A stretch of 64,000 nucleotides of DNA from CAIZQW01 sp942493055 (GTDB lineage Bacteria > Verrucomicrobiota > Kiritimatiellia > RFP12 > UBA1067): the NCBI GenBank assembly GCA_942493055.1, contig OW818680.1, positions 4,030,001 through 4,094,000 on the forward strand, in the 5' to 3' direction. The notes beneath the pieces are model-generated. The model did not search any database, was not told where the DNA came from, and worked only from the letters and a program-made list of their open reading frames with translations. A program made the position numbers and the translations under genes. This document shows positions 44,641 through 57,268 of the stretch, piece after piece (position 1 is the first letter of the stretch; each line of letters starts with the position of its first letter).

Positions 44641-45775
44641 AGCGCAGCAGCGCGTTAGCGCACCAGAGCACCGGTGCCTGGCCATGGAAATCGCCGGTCT
44701 TGCGCGGCCGGGTGAGGTAGTACTGGATGTCGGTCTTCTGTCCCGTGCCGATGCAGATGTCGGTCAGCTCGGCCTTGTCGTCGAGGTGTTTCACGAGGGC
44801 GAGCCAGCCCTTCTGCGCGGCAGGCCCGTAGGTGGCCTTGTCGAGCCACCCGCGTTTCACACCGGTGATGAAGGCGTAGGTGAACATGGCCGTGCAGGAG
44901 GACTCCTCGTAGGACTCCGGATGGTCGATGAGCTGATGCCACATGCCATCTGCCCCTTGATGGGCCAGCAGGCCTGCCATCATCTTCTTGTAGCCTTTCA
45001 TGAGGCGGGCATAGTGGGGCGAGGATTCAGGCACCACTTGCAGCGCATAGGCCATGGATGCCGCAACCCAGCCGTTGCCGCGACCCCAAAAGAAATGAAA
45101 ATCAGGTCCGTGGAAGAAGAGTCCGTTGGGCTGCTGCAACTTGTCGAGGTACGCGTTCAAAAAGAGTCCGGCGCGCTCTGCATAAAGGGGCTCCTGCGTG
45201 GCGCGGTTCGCCTGGGTCAGCAGCGCTCCGACCATCCACATGTCGTCGATCCACCAGCGGGTCTCTTGCGTCAGTCCGTTCTCCAGCAGCGGCGCCTTCC
45301 ACTGCGCATCCACCAAGCGCTTGCCGAGGGAAAGGTAAGACGGGTTCTTGGTTTGGAGATAGATCTCGAAGGGGACGATGCCGAAGACGCTGTGATCGAC
45401 ATGGGCCTGGTTGGGCACGAGTTGCTTGTCCCCCTCCGGCGTGATGATCGGCGCATAGTGGGCGACCAGGCTCTTCAGCAGCTCGCTGTCCTTGGTCAGC
45501 CCGGCGAACTGCAGAGCCCCCATCGCGGCGCAGGCCTCGGCGTAATGGATCGTGTTGTTCTTGTAGACCATGTGCGGACGTGAGAGCAGGTTATCCGCCA
45601 GCCGCTTGCCGACGATCTCCGGCGAAGCCCCGGCTGGATAGCTCATGAACGGCGCGCTCACGGGAGGAACGGCAGCATCAAGAGCAGGCCCCTGCAGATA
45701 AGAACAGGAGGTGCAGCAGGTCAATAAGAGCGAGGCAACGCCGATGGAATAATAAGATGGCATTTGTTTTTTCAT
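44639..45775 (-). CDS. GH105/GH88-type unsaturated glucuronyl/rhamnogalacturonyl hydrolase
   Basis: A 378-residue alpha/alpha-barrel hydrolase. An N-terminal hydrophobic segment with three nearby Cys (C20, C21, C24) may be a lipoprotein signal. The catalytic region has WWIDDMW (174-180) and WGRGNGW (230-236), both characteristic of YteR-like GH105 enzymes, which remove 4,5-unsaturated uronic acid from lyase products by hydrating the double bond. It starts 2 bp after the sulfatase stop. A sulfatase paired with an unsaturated-uronyl hydrolase fits degradation of a sulfated, uronate-containing polysaccharide such as ulvan or a glycosaminoglycan. The 3' end abuts a hairpin repeat. Confidence 0.92.
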   Translation of the reverse strand: MKKQMPSYYSIGVASLLLTCCTSCSYLQGPALDAAVPPVSAPFMSYPAGASPEIVGKRLADNLLSRPHMVYKNNTIHYAEACAAMGALQFAGLTKDSELLKSLVAHYAPIITPEGDKQLVPNQAHVDHSVFGIVPFEIYLQTKNPSYLSLGKRLVDAQWKAPLLENGLTQETRWWIDDMWMVGALLTQANRATQEPLYAERAGLFLNAYLDKLQQPNGLFFHGPDFHFFWGRGNGWVAASMAYALQVVPESSPHYARLMKGYKKMMAGLLAHQGADGMWHQLIDHPESYEESSCTAMFTYAFITGVKRGWLDKATYGPAAQKGWLALVKHLDDKAELTDICIGTGQKTDIQYYLTRPRKTGDFHGQAPVLWCANALLR

Positions 45776-45777
45776 AA

Positions 45778-47217
45778 TTATTTCTTCTGCTTCTTGGCTG
45801 TTTTCTTTTCCTGCTTCTTCTCTGCTTTGGGCTCAGTGGGATAAAGCGTCACGGGATTTTCAGCGATGCCCGGCGGACGGCGCGCGGTGGGGTTGTCGCC
45901 GCCGATTTCTGCTTCCTTCTTCGTGATCAGCGCGGTGAGCATCGCAACGATCTCCGGGTTTTTCTCGGAGACATCCGTGGTCTCTCCGATATCGGCGTCG
46001 AGGTTGTAGAGGCGCGGATTCTTCATCTCCTGCTTGGCGGCACCCATGGTCTCGTTCTGTGGCTTGACCGCGAGTTTCCAAGGGCCCTGACGCACGGCCT
46101 GGAGATTGTAGCCTGCAAAATAGTAGTGGGCTTCGCGCTGTGTTTCCTGGGTCTTGCCGAGGAGGACGCTGGAGATGTCGCGTCCGTCAATGACAGGCTC
46201 TGCTGGCACCTTGCCGCCTGCGAGTGCGACGAAGGTCGGTAGCAGGTCGATCGTGCCTGCTACTGTATCGCAGACGGTTCCGGCTGGAATATGGCCGGAC
46301 CAGCGCACGATTGTCGGCTCGCGGACGCCGCCTTCGAAGGTGCCGCCCTTGCCGCCGCGCAGCGGGAGCGCGCATCCGCCGTCAGACTTCTTCACGAGCC
46401 AGGGGCCGTTATCGCTTGTGAAGACGACCACGGTCTTCTCATCGAGACCCAGTTCCTTCAATGTATCCATGACCTGTCCGACCGACCAGTCGACCTCTTC
46501 GACCCAATCGCCGAAGCGTCCGTTCTGGGACTTGCCTTGGAACTTTTTACCCGGGTGGATGGGCGTGTGGACGGCTGTGTGAGGGAAGTAGAGGAGGAAG
46601 GGCTTATCCTTGTTGTCGCGGATGAAGGTGGTTGCCTCCTTCACATAGAGCTCAACAATCCCGTCCTGGTCGTCCTCCTTCAGCAGGCGGTCGACCTTCT
46701 CGTTGCGCATCAGAGGGACAACAGATGCGCTGTCATCCTTGGGTTTGCGTTGCATGTCGTTGGAGTAGGGGATGCCATAGTAGAAGTCAAAGCCCTGTTT
46801 AGTGGGCAGGAACTGAGGCTGGTCGCCGAGGTGCCACTTGCCGATGCAGGCGGTGGAGTAGCCCTGCTCCTTGAGGCGTTCGGCCATGGTGAATTCTTTG
46901 GGGTTGAGTCCCTGAGGGCACGCGGGGAAGAAGACACCGGGAACGGAGACGCGCGCGCCATAGCAGCCGGTCATCATCTGCGCGCGCGAGACGGAGCAGA
47001 CAGGTGCGGCGTAGAAGGAGGTCATCTTCATGCCGTCCTTCGCCATCTTGTCGAGGTTGGGGGTCTTCTGTTTTGTGGCGCCGAAGGGGCCGATGTCCGC
47101 ATAGCCCATGTCATCGATGAAGATGACGACGAAGTTTGGTTGTGTGGCTGCGAGGCTTGAGAATCCTAGCCATGTAGCGCACGCGACAGTTGCAAACACC
47201 TTCTTTTGAATGTGCAT
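45778..47217 (-). CDS. Secreted S1-family sulfatase (CSVSR type)
   Basis: A 479-residue arylsulfatase-like enzyme with signal peptide (about 1-24), metal-binding PNFVVIFIDDMGYAD, formylglycine motif C74-S-V-S-R with following MMTG, and FTSDNGPW. The third motif position is V rather than the usual P or A, a tolerated variant. The tail is Lys-rich. GGGGGAAGA lies about 4 bp before the ATG. It forms a two-gene unit with GH105 (2 bp gap) and follows a methyltransferase gene by 33 bp. Acts on sulfate esters of an oligosaccharide, substrate unknown. Confidence 0.94.
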   Translation of the reverse strand: MHIQKKVFATVACATWLGFSSLAATQPNFVVIFIDDMGYADIGPFGATKQKTPNLDKMAKDGMKMTSFYAAPVCSVSRAQMMTGCYGARVSVPGVFFPACPQGLNPKEFTMAERLKEQGYSTACIGKWHLGDQPQFLPTKQGFDFYYGIPYSNDMQRKPKDDSASVVPLMRNEKVDRLLKEDDQDGIVELYVKEATTFIRDNKDKPFLLYFPHTAVHTPIHPGKKFQGKSQNGRFGDWVEEVDWSVGQVMDTLKELGLDEKTVVVFTSDNGPWLVKKSDGGCALPLRGGKGGTFEGGVREPTIVRWSGHIPAGTVCDTVAGTIDLLPTFVALAGGKVPAEPVIDGRDISSVLLGKTQETQREAHYYFAGYNLQAVRQGPWKLAVKPQNETMGAAKQEMKNPRLYNLDADIGETTDVSEKNPEIVAMLTALITKKEAEIGGDNPTARRPPGIAENPVTLYPTEPKAEKKQEKKTAKKQKK

Positions 47218-47250
47218 GATCTTCCCCCTTTGTTGATAAAATGTCTCTGC

Positions 47251-48144
47251 TTATGCGTTCTTGCGGATATCCAGAAAGAGTTGCACCCCTTCGCTCTCGG
47301 TGGTGATATGAATCTCTTCGGCTGGAATGCCGGCTTTCGTCGCAAGGGCAATCAGCTCCTCTTCGGATCTGAGGATGAGCGACCAGCCCCCGAACTCCAT
47401 GTAGGCGCGCGTGGGGTTATGCGTGGAGAAGTTGCCGATGGTCAGGAGCCCGTCTGGCTTCATGCAGTGGCGCAACCTCCGCGTCATCAAGACAAAGAGT
47501 TGATCATTGAAGTAATCGAAGAGTCCTGCAGCCCAGACCAGGTCAAACGTCTTCTTGGGGAGATGCCGAATGACATTGGCGAGGCGGAAATCCACGGACG
47601 CCGGCCATTTGGCGCAGAGGCTGCGTGCATGCTGAATGGCTGTCTCATCTTGGTCGAGGCAGGTAAAGTGCACGCGAGTATCGGGGTGGTGTTCAAGATA
47701 ATCACTGATGTCGCGAGCCGGACCGCAGCCCACGACCAAGACCTCGATGGGGCCTGTCTCCCGCGTGCTGACCAGGGCATTGAGGCGGGTGCGGAGGCAG
47801 GCGATCCGATTCCGGACGGCCTTGGGCGCGTGGCGGCTGTGAAAGTAGATGTCCCACTTGCGGAGCTTCGGGTCCGTGCTTATCCAGCGCGTGTACATCC
47901 GGTCAATGATCTCCCAGTCGCCATGATAGCCATGGGGTTTCAGAAAGACAAAACCTTGCATGGTGTCTCTGGAGCCTGCCACACCGAAAGCATCCCAGAT
48001 GGTTTTGATTTGCTCCTCGGTGATGGCCCCGCTCCGATAGTCGGCCATAGCGGCTCTGAACCAAGCGTCCAGTTCGTCATACTCCTCTTCATTAGGGCCG
48101 CCCCGTTGAACCATGTCGTGAATATACTTGATGCGTTGCTTCAT
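47251..48144 (-). CDS. Class I SAM-dependent methyltransferase
   Basis: A 297-residue methyltransferase. The SAM-binding motif I is EVLVVGCGPARDI (134-146) and a later FTCLDQDETAIQHA gives the acidic motif II. The N-terminal part has GFVFLKPHGYHGDWEIIDRMY, which resembles proteins annotated as 3-hydroxypalmitic-acid-methyl-ester (PhcB-like) synthases; the link to a quorum-signal enzyme is my inference from memory and should be treated as weak. I chose the ATG at 48144 because the upstream frame begins with TTG and has no fold. The ribosome-binding site is weak. The gene lies between CE1 and sulfatase genes on the same strand. Confidence 0.82.
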   Translation of the reverse strand: MKQRIKYIHDMVQRGGPNEEEYDELDAWFRAAMADYRSGAITEEQIKTIWDAFGVAGSRDTMQGFVFLKPHGYHGDWEIIDRMYTRWISTDPKLRKWDIYFHSRHAPKAVRNRIACLRTRLNALVSTRETGPIEVLVVGCGPARDISDYLEHHPDTRVHFTCLDQDETAIQHARSLCAKWPASVDFRLANVIRHLPKKTFDLVWAAGLFDYFNDQLFVLMTRRLRHCMKPDGLLTIGNFSTHNPTRAYMEFGGWSLILRSEEELIALATKAGIPAEEIHITTESEGVQLFLDIRKNA

Positions 48145-48289
48145 AATCGTGATAAACTTTCTACTCGCGGTGGGTGGCCTTTTGAAGGTGGCCGAACTAA
48201 AAACGTGGTCAGTTTCTCGTTTTCTTCCATGCAAAGCAAGCCGAAAAGCAGAAAAGGAGTGAAAGTTTCTTTTTTTTAATTATTCAAGG
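48145..48289. other. Intergenic, AT-rich
   Basis: A 145 bp gap between the CE1 esterase stop and the methyltransferase ATG. A run of T at about 48270-48278 and no convincing promoter or hairpin is seen. Confidence 0.35.
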
Positions 48290-49195
48290 CTATTTGAAGA
48301 GCTTTTGAACGAAGTAATAGAGCGCTTGCTTCCATTCCGCCGGTTCATGATTATAGTCGGTGACGTGCCACACATGCGGCACGCTGTGTTGCTGGAGGTA
48401 GTCATGGAGCCCTTGGCTGATGTAGATCAGTCCGTCCTTGTTGCCGCAGGAGAGCCAGAGCAGTTTGAGTTCTTTGGCGGCTTCCGGTTTGGGAAGGAGT
48501 TCAGCGGAGGGCTTCGTGTTTGGCGCGGAGGAGAAACCGCCCACCCAGGCGAAGCTGTCCAGATGCCCGAGGCCGAAGTTCAACGATTGTCCGCCGCCCA
48601 TGGAGAGTCCGGCCAACGCGCGGTTTGTCCGGTTCGTGTACGTGCTGTAACGTGCTTCGATGGCTGGGATGAGATCCTCCAGCAGATCTTTTTCAAATGT
48701 TGCGAAGGCTGGTGCGGCAGCAAAGATGTCCCCCTCTGGACGGTCATTCTTCTGTGCACGGCCATTCGGCATGACAATGATCATGGGGTTGGCCTTGCCC
48801 TCGGCGATCAGATTGTCAAGCAGGATATCCGGCGCGGCGAACCGGTTCCATTCGTTTTCGTCCCCGCCGATGCCATGCAGCAGGTAGAGGACCGGATATT
48901 TCTTCTCCTTCGTGTAGCCCGGCGGCGTGTAGACCAGCATCTTGCGCCGGGTGCCAACGGTCTTCGAGTCATAGTCGATCATCTCCAGCTTTCCCTGCGG
49001 AATCGCCTCGCGTTTCAGATCCCAGCCTGCGGGCGGAGCAGGGAACGCAGGCTTGTCATCCTCCTTTAACGCGATGCGTCGTCCGAGTCCGCGCGGTTCG
49101 TTGTTGACCCTCCGTGGGTTTTGTGGCGCTTTAACCTCTTGAGCTGAGACGGTCCAGGACACGGTCAGCGCTAAAACAAGTGCGATTGTTTTCAT
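48290..49195 (-). CDS. CE1-type secreted esterase
   Basis: A 301-residue esterase D/Fes-like protein. A signal peptide (1-18) precedes a catalytic domain with MLVYTPPGYTKEKKYPVLYLLHGIGG and the nucleophile motif GLSMG (S198), then a late D and HEPAEW for the histidine. Family members remove acetyl or feruloyl groups from xylan and related polymers. Its ATG overlaps the stop of the membrane-protein gene (ATGA at 49192-49195) and AAGGAA lies about 6 bp before it. The longer upstream frame is a shadow of the membrane-protein gene. Confidence 0.92.
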   Translation of the reverse strand: MKTIALVLALTVSWTVSAQEVKAPQNPRRVNNEPRGLGRRIALKEDDKPAFPAPPAGWDLKREAIPQGKLEMIDYDSKTVGTRRKMLVYTPPGYTKEKKYPVLYLLHGIGGDENEWNRFAAPDILLDNLIAEGKANPMIIVMPNGRAQKNDRPEGDIFAAAPAFATFEKDLLEDLIPAIEARYSTYTNRTNRALAGLSMGGGQSLNFGLGHLDSFAWVGGFSSAPNTKPSAELLPKPEAAKELKLLWLSCGNKDGLIYISQGLHDYLQQHSVPHVWHVTDYNHEPAEWKQALYYFVQKLFK

Positions 49196-50178
49196 GTGCA
49201 TTCCTTGTTGAAAAACCGTTTTGTATAGAGGAGGAAGACCAGCACCAGGAGGACCCAGAAGAGGCAGACGTACGTCAGGCTGTGTGACTGCGTGAAAGAC
49301 ATCTTTCTCATGATCTCCAACTGCTGGGCAGGGAAGTTCACTTTTTCGTAGAACTCCATCAGGGTGATGCGGGAGAAGGTGATGGCGCAGGAGGCCCCCC
49401 AGAGCACGGCCAGACCGGCTGCGCACCACCACGCCTTCAGATCCAGCCGATAGAGTCCCCGTGTGATGTAGACGAGCAACACGAGAAAAATAAGGGCGAT
49501 CCCTGCGCCGGCAACGCCGGTGACGATGGTGCCGAAGAAGGGGACGGCCCAGCCGTATAACCCCATGAAGGGCAGGGAGGCTGCACAGCAGCCGGTCATG
49601 AGGACCAAGGCCAAGACAGGGAGCGGGCATTTATCGGTCCAGCGGACGACGGGATCACGCTGCTCGCAGGTCGCCTGGGTGTTCTTGCTTCCATAGAAGA
49701 GGATGAAGGCTCCGGGGATAAGGATGTAAATAATGGCCATGAAGCCGAAGGTGACATATTTGACGATGGTGACGACATTGGCGGGCATCTGGCCGTCCTT
49801 GCTCATCTGCTCATACATATCAGGCATGAACAGCAGCATAAAGAGCATGCCCGCGATTCCGCTGATGAGCCAGAGCCATGAGGCGACCAGACAGAGGGCG
49901 CGCGCCCACCGCCGCGCCTGAATGGAGCCGATCCCCATCCAGATGAACCAGATGGCCAGGAGCACGTAGACGAGCAATCCCGGGATCATGGCGCGCGCGC
50001 TCAGGGCCTCGTCCGCCCCCTTGTCCATGACAGCCGCAGCCAGCATACCCATGATCATCAGGGGGACGAACAACGCGCACAAGGCGCCCATGGCGATCTG
50101 GATCGCACCAAAGATGGCCAGCCCGGTTTTCCGGTCCTTGTAAGGAACGGGGTTGATGGTGTTCTCATTCGTTGTCAT
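49192..50178 (-). CDS. Multi-pass membrane protein of unknown function
   Basis: A 328-residue protein with about eight hydrophobic segments, N-terminal cytoplasmic tail (about 1-17) and a charged C-terminal end. A central hydrophilic loop (about 165-185) contains RDPVVRWTDKCPLP. I recognise no family motif. It is translationally coupled to the downstream CE1 esterase (4 bp overlap) and may be a transport or sensor component for the carbohydrate-degradation run. AGAAAGAGGCAA lies upstream of the ATG. Confidence 0.8.
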   Translation of the reverse strand: MTTNENTINPVPYKDRKTGLAIFGAIQIAMGALCALFVPLMIMGMLAAAVMDKGADEALSARAMIPGLLVYVLLAIWFIWMGIGSIQARRWARALCLVASWLWLISGIAGMLFMLLFMPDMYEQMSKDGQMPANVVTIVKYVTFGFMAIIYILIPGAFILFYGSKNTQATCEQRDPVVRWTDKCPLPVLALVLMTGCCAASLPFMGLYGWAVPFFGTIVTGVAGAGIALIFLVLLVYITRGLYRLDLKAWWCAAGLAVLWGASCAITFSRITLMEFYEKVNFPAQQLEIMRKMSFTQSHSLTYVCLFWVLLVLVFLLYTKRFFNKECT

Positions 50179-50240
50179 CGCTTGCCTCTTTCTGTTTGAT
50201 GTGTTTCAAGACGCTCCAAAGCTCAACGCTTCATATTTAA

Positions 50241-50271
50241 CCACAAAGCGCACAAAGAACACAAAGAAAAA
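50241..50271. repeat. Dispersed CACAAAG-type repeat
   Basis: Three CACAAAGA-like units in a row within the 118 bp gap between the membrane protein and the sulfatase. It is of the same low-complexity type as 6051-6082 and 29487-29519. Confidence 0.55.
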
Positions 50272-50296
50272 GATTCAAAGCAAACTTTGTATTTTC

Positions 50297-51667
50297 TCAC
50301 GGGAGGGATGCGTTCCAGGCCATGACGAGTTTGAGGAGGCGGGCGGTGATGTCGGGCTGGGCGGTGGCCAGGTTGTTGGCCTCTGCGGCATCGGTCGTCA
50401 GATTGTAGAGCTGTACGTTTGAGCCGTCGAGATCAACCAGGAGTTTCCATTGTCCATCGCGGACAGCCAAGTCGGCGTTGCGTTCTCCGAAGGCTTCCTT
50501 CCGGTCTGGAGGGCGCTTCCAGAAGATCGGCGCTGCGCGTCCGGTTGCTGCAGTTCCGAGTAGGGCTTCCTTTACGTTTTCGCCATCCAGTTTGGCTTCA
50601 GCAGGAACGGAAATTCCCGCGAGCGAATAGAGCGAGCGGTTGATATCCACGGAGGAGAAGATTGCGCTTTCATTCTTGGTTCCTCTTATCTGCTGCGGTT
50701 GATATCCGGGTGCCCACATGATGAGGGGCGAGCGGATGCCGCCCTCGTACAATAAGCCTTTGAATCCTCGGAATCCTTTGGCGGTGCCCGCGCCTGGCTC
50801 GTAGCCATTATCAGAGGCGATCATCACGACTGTATTGGTGCGGAGGGCTTCGTTATTCCGGATAAAGTCAAAGAGTACGCCGAGTTGGGCATCCATGTTT
50901 TCGAGCACGCCGATGTACAGGTCGCGCTTTGATCCTGTGCCTGCTTTGCCTGCTGGCGGCGAGTAGGGGGAGTGGACATCGTCCGGCCAGAGGTTGATGA
51001 AGAAGGGCTTCTTCGCTTCTTGCGTTTTTTTCATGAATGCGATGCCTCGGCTGACAAAGCGTTCCGTGACTTCGTGACGGGGCGCCCACTCGATTTTTCC
51101 GCGGCCCAGTTTCTCGCTGCCCATGCCCAGAGCGTTCTTCTTCGCAGGCCGCCCGTCCACGCCGCCCATGACCGGCAGGACGCGGTCGCCCAGTCCCTCG
51201 AAGTTGGTCAGAGATTCATCAAAGCCGTACTCCGAAATCAAGGGGGCTTCCCCCACGTCGCGCTGGCCGCCCAGATGCCACTTGCCGAAGTGTCCTGTGG
51301 CATAACCCGATGACTGGAGGGCGCGTGCGATGGAAGGGGCCTTGGGGTCTAGCCACTGCGCCATGCCGCGCTTCGTGTTTTCCTGGCGGGCAGCCAGGTA
51401 GGAGGTGATCTTCCAGCGTTGGGGGTACTGGCCTGTGAGTAAGGCGCAGCGTGAAGGCGAGCAGATCGGCATGTTGACATAGAACTGAGTAAAGCGGATG
51501 CCCTCCGCGGCCATGCGGTCGAGGCAGGGCGTCTTGGCTTCGCCTGCGAAACAGCCGATGTCTGTATAGCCCATGTCATCGATAAAGACACAGACGATGT
51601 TGGGGCGAGGGGCGGCCAGGCTCATGCTGGCGAAGAGGAGGGCGGGCAGAAGTAAGCGTGTGGTCAT
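50297..51667 (-). CDS. Secreted S1-family sulfatase (CSPSR type)
   Basis: A 456-residue sulfatase with signal peptide (1-18), RPNIVCVFIDDMGYTDIG and formylglycine motif C69-S-P-S-R followed by LLTGQYPQRW. GKWHLGG and IASDNGYEPG complete the set. AAAGGAG lies 4-5 bp before the ATG, and the REP element TTTAATGCAGG begins immediately beyond this ribosome-binding site. It lies between the RAYT gene and the membrane-protein gene on the same strand. Confidence 0.94.
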   Translation of the reverse strand: MTTRLLLPALLFASMSLAAPRPNIVCVFIDDMGYTDIGCFAGEAKTPCLDRMAAEGIRFTQFYVNMPICSPSRCALLTGQYPQRWKITSYLAARQENTKRGMAQWLDPKAPSIARALQSSGYATGHFGKWHLGGQRDVGEAPLISEYGFDESLTNFEGLGDRVLPVMGGVDGRPAKKNALGMGSEKLGRGKIEWAPRHEVTERFVSRGIAFMKKTQEAKKPFFINLWPDDVHSPYSPPAGKAGTGSKRDLYIGVLENMDAQLGVLFDFIRNNEALRTNTVVMIASDNGYEPGAGTAKGFRGFKGLLYEGGIRSPLIMWAPGYQPQQIRGTKNESAIFSSVDINRSLYSLAGISVPAEAKLDGENVKEALLGTAATGRAAPIFWKRPPDRKEAFGERNADLAVRDGQWKLLVDLDGSNVQLYNLTTDAAEANNLATAQPDITARLLKLVMAWNASLP

Positions 51668-51681
51668 GGGGCTCCTTTAAT

Positions 51682-51813
51682 GCAGGCCAATAATGGCCTG
51701 CGGCGGTAACATGGGCAGCGGCAGTAACGGCAGCGGCGGGGTTAATGCAGGCCAATAATGGCCTGCGGCGGTAACGGCAGCGGCGGGGTTAATGCAGGCC
51801 AATAATGGCCTGC
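51682..51813. repeat. REP array, three hairpins with ATAA loops (array A)
   Basis: Three identical hairpins GCAGGCCA/TGGCCTGC with loop ATAA at 51682-51701, 51747-51766 and 51794-51813, each flanked by GTTAAT or TTTAAT on the left and CGGCGGTAAC on the right. Linkers are of the type GGCAGCGGCGG. The third unit supplies the last codons and the TAA stop of the transposase gene (minus strand). Spacing between units is 65 and 47 bp. Confidence 0.92.
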
Positions 51814-52742
51814 GGCGGTAACACGGCGGTATTGCCCTGCTCTATCGCGCTGCACCAGCTATTCATTTCGAGGCAGGCTTCACGGGTCAGGGGCGTTTTC
51901 TGGCCCGTGAACGCTGCACACGATAGTATCAAAAGGCGGCCTTGCGCGCACAGGTCAAAATAAGCGCCGCTCGGTTTATAAAGAGGAGGAAAGCCCTCGT
52001 GCTTCAGCACAATCACGCTCCCGCCTTCTTCGATTGCCGTGGCGACCATCTCTTTCTCGCCAGGTGAAATAAAGGGCGAGATCAAAACCGCCCCTTGCTG
52101 GATGGCTTCCCGGAAAAAAGCCTTCTTCGCATGGATCTCTGTGGGGGTGGCGGAGCGCGAAACGCGGATTGCCAGGCGGAGGGGCTTGTCGAGGAGGAAG
52201 GGGTTTCCAAACCCCCTCCAGGGACGCGCTTTCGGCAGATTCGGGGAGGACAGATGGTCCAGGCGTGTAAACAGGTCAGGGTGCTCTTTCTTGAGACAAT
52301 AGCGCCGCGGGTTGTCGCGGATATAGGCACTGTACGCCTTGATGCTCTTGACCTGAAGGGAAACCAAGTCATGGAAGCCATCCTGAAAGACAGAGAGGTC
52401 AGGGTCCAGGCTCAGGCGACGTAACGCGGAGGTGATTCCGCTCTTGAAGCCGCGCACAATTGCGCTCAAGGTGCGGGGGAGCTTTTCCTTCGCAAAGAGG
52501 ATGCCATGGAGATGATCGGGCATGACGCAGAGTTCCTGCGCTTCGATCTGGGGTGTGAAGAATGGCATTTTATGCCAGGCCTCGATAACATGGCTGCCTT
52601 CGGAGGAGAGCTGAACAGCGTTGTCTTTGCAACTGCCAAAGAGGTTGCGGCGCGGGGCTGTTACAAGGGTGATCATGTAAAACCCCGCGCCTGTATAGTC
52701 ATGCCATTCGGCGCGGATGCCGGCTCGCTTATAAGGGGGCAT
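51789..52742 (-). CDS. REP-associated tyrosine transposase (RAYT) with extra C-terminal domain
   Basis: A 317-residue Y1-type (IS200/IS605-related) transposase. The catalytic domain (about 1-160) has the HUH-like metal motif H77-L-H79 in VMPDHLHGILF, FQDGFHD, and the catalytic tyrosine region Y137/Y140 in AYIRDNPRRY. Residues about 185-305 form an additional domain with GAVLISPFISPGEKE and GSVIVL, a Rossmann-like pattern recalling DprA/LOG proteins; I have not verified this. The ATG at 52742 was chosen because AAGGAG lies 4-5 bp before it; upstream codons belong to REP sequence. The final nine residues, LPPQAIIGLH with stop, are encoded by a REP. RAYTs process REP hairpins as single-stranded DNA. 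Confidence 0.9.
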   Translation of the reverse strand: MPPYKRAGIRAEWHDYTGAGFYMITLVTAPRRNLFGSCKDNAVQLSSEGSHVIEAWHKMPFFTPQIEAQELCVMPDHLHGILFAKEKLPRTLSAIVRGFKSGITSALRRLSLDPDLSVFQDGFHDLVSLQVKSIKAYSAYIRDNPRRYCLKKEHPDLFTRLDHLSSPNLPKARPWRGFGNPFLLDKPLRLAIRVSRSATPTEIHAKKAFFREAIQQGAVLISPFISPGEKEMVATAIEEGGSVIVLKHEGFPPLYKPSGAYFDLCAQGRLLILSCAAFTGQKTPLTREACLEMNSWCSAIEQGNTAVLPPQAIIGLH

Positions 52743-52750
52743 GGGGCTCC

Positions 52751-52905
52751 TTAATGCAGGCCAATAATGGCCTGCGGCGGTAACATGGGCCAATAATGGG
52801 CAGCGGCGGTAACTCAATGCCTGCCAATAATGGCAGGCGGCGGTAACGGCAGGCGGCAGTAACAGGGCAGGCGGCGTTACTGCCGCAGGGCGTTATCGCC
52901 CTGCA

Positions 52906-52908
<3 letters not shown>
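52751..52908. repeat. REP array with variant and inverted hairpins (array B)
   Basis: One copy of GCAGGCCA/TGGCCTGC loop ATAA (52756-52775), a degenerate copy (about 52786-52802), CCTGCCA/TGGCAGG loop ATAA (52820-52837) and an inverted copy GCAGGGCG/CGCCCTGC loop TTAT (52885-52904). The stem bases differ but stay paired and the loop is constant, which is direct evidence that hairpin structure is conserved. The inverted copy begins at the TAA stop of secA. Together with array A it brackets the transposase gene. Confidence 0.9.
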
Positions 52909-55992
<3,084 letters not shown>

Positions 55993-56012
55993 GGAGAGTC
56001 CTTCGTCTTCTA

Positions 56013-56425
56013 TTAATCGTTTTCAATGTCAACGATTTGACCGTCGAACATTTTGATCGCCTGTTTGAGAGTGGGGTCGTCATAGCTGAACTCCGTCGCC
56101 TTTTGGGGCGCTGCAGCCGGGGGTTCGGAGGTGCGGATGGCGTGGAGTCGCTTCAGGATGTCTTCAAGTGAGACCGTCTGGGCGATACGTGCGCAACGGA
56201 TAAGGGTCATTTCAATCAGCGTCCGGACTGACAAGGCAAAGCGCAGACGGCCCTCCATCTCCGCGAGTTGATCGGCTATTTGCGTCACGCGGCCAGCGTC
56301 CGCGAGACCTGCCTGTTCCGTCAGCGTCTTGAGCTGTTCAGGAGTTGCATCCAAATTTTTCATGGTCTCGCCGCCGACATATTGGCAGACCAGCAGGTTG
56401 CGGAAATGTTCCATGAGTTCGACGG

Positions 56426-56438
<13 letters not shown>
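56013..56438 (-). CDS. dnaX: dnaX 3' frame: domain III (collar) and tail of DNA polymerase III gamma/tau
   Basis: A 141-residue frame starting MRRLTVELMEHFRNLLVCQY, the standard continuation of DnaX domain III (RRLxxELxEHFRNLL). It runs to a short tail ending in FDGQIVDIE, as in compact DnaX proteins. It is offset from the upstream frame, which stops at 56426, so dnaX is split; the two frames overlap by 13 bp. An in-frame TGA at 56454-56456 limits the shift site to 56429-56453. Either a frameshift event joins the two, or a one-base assembly or mutational deletion broke one gene. Independent translation from 56438 is conceivable but would leave the clamp loader without a collar. Confidence 0.75.

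Positions 56439-57267
<829 letters not shown>

Positions 57268-57268
<1 letters not shown>

Noticed and set aside
52743..52817. N-terminal extension of the RAYT
   Set aside because: These codons are REP sequence, and a good ribosome-binding site precedes the ATG at 52742.
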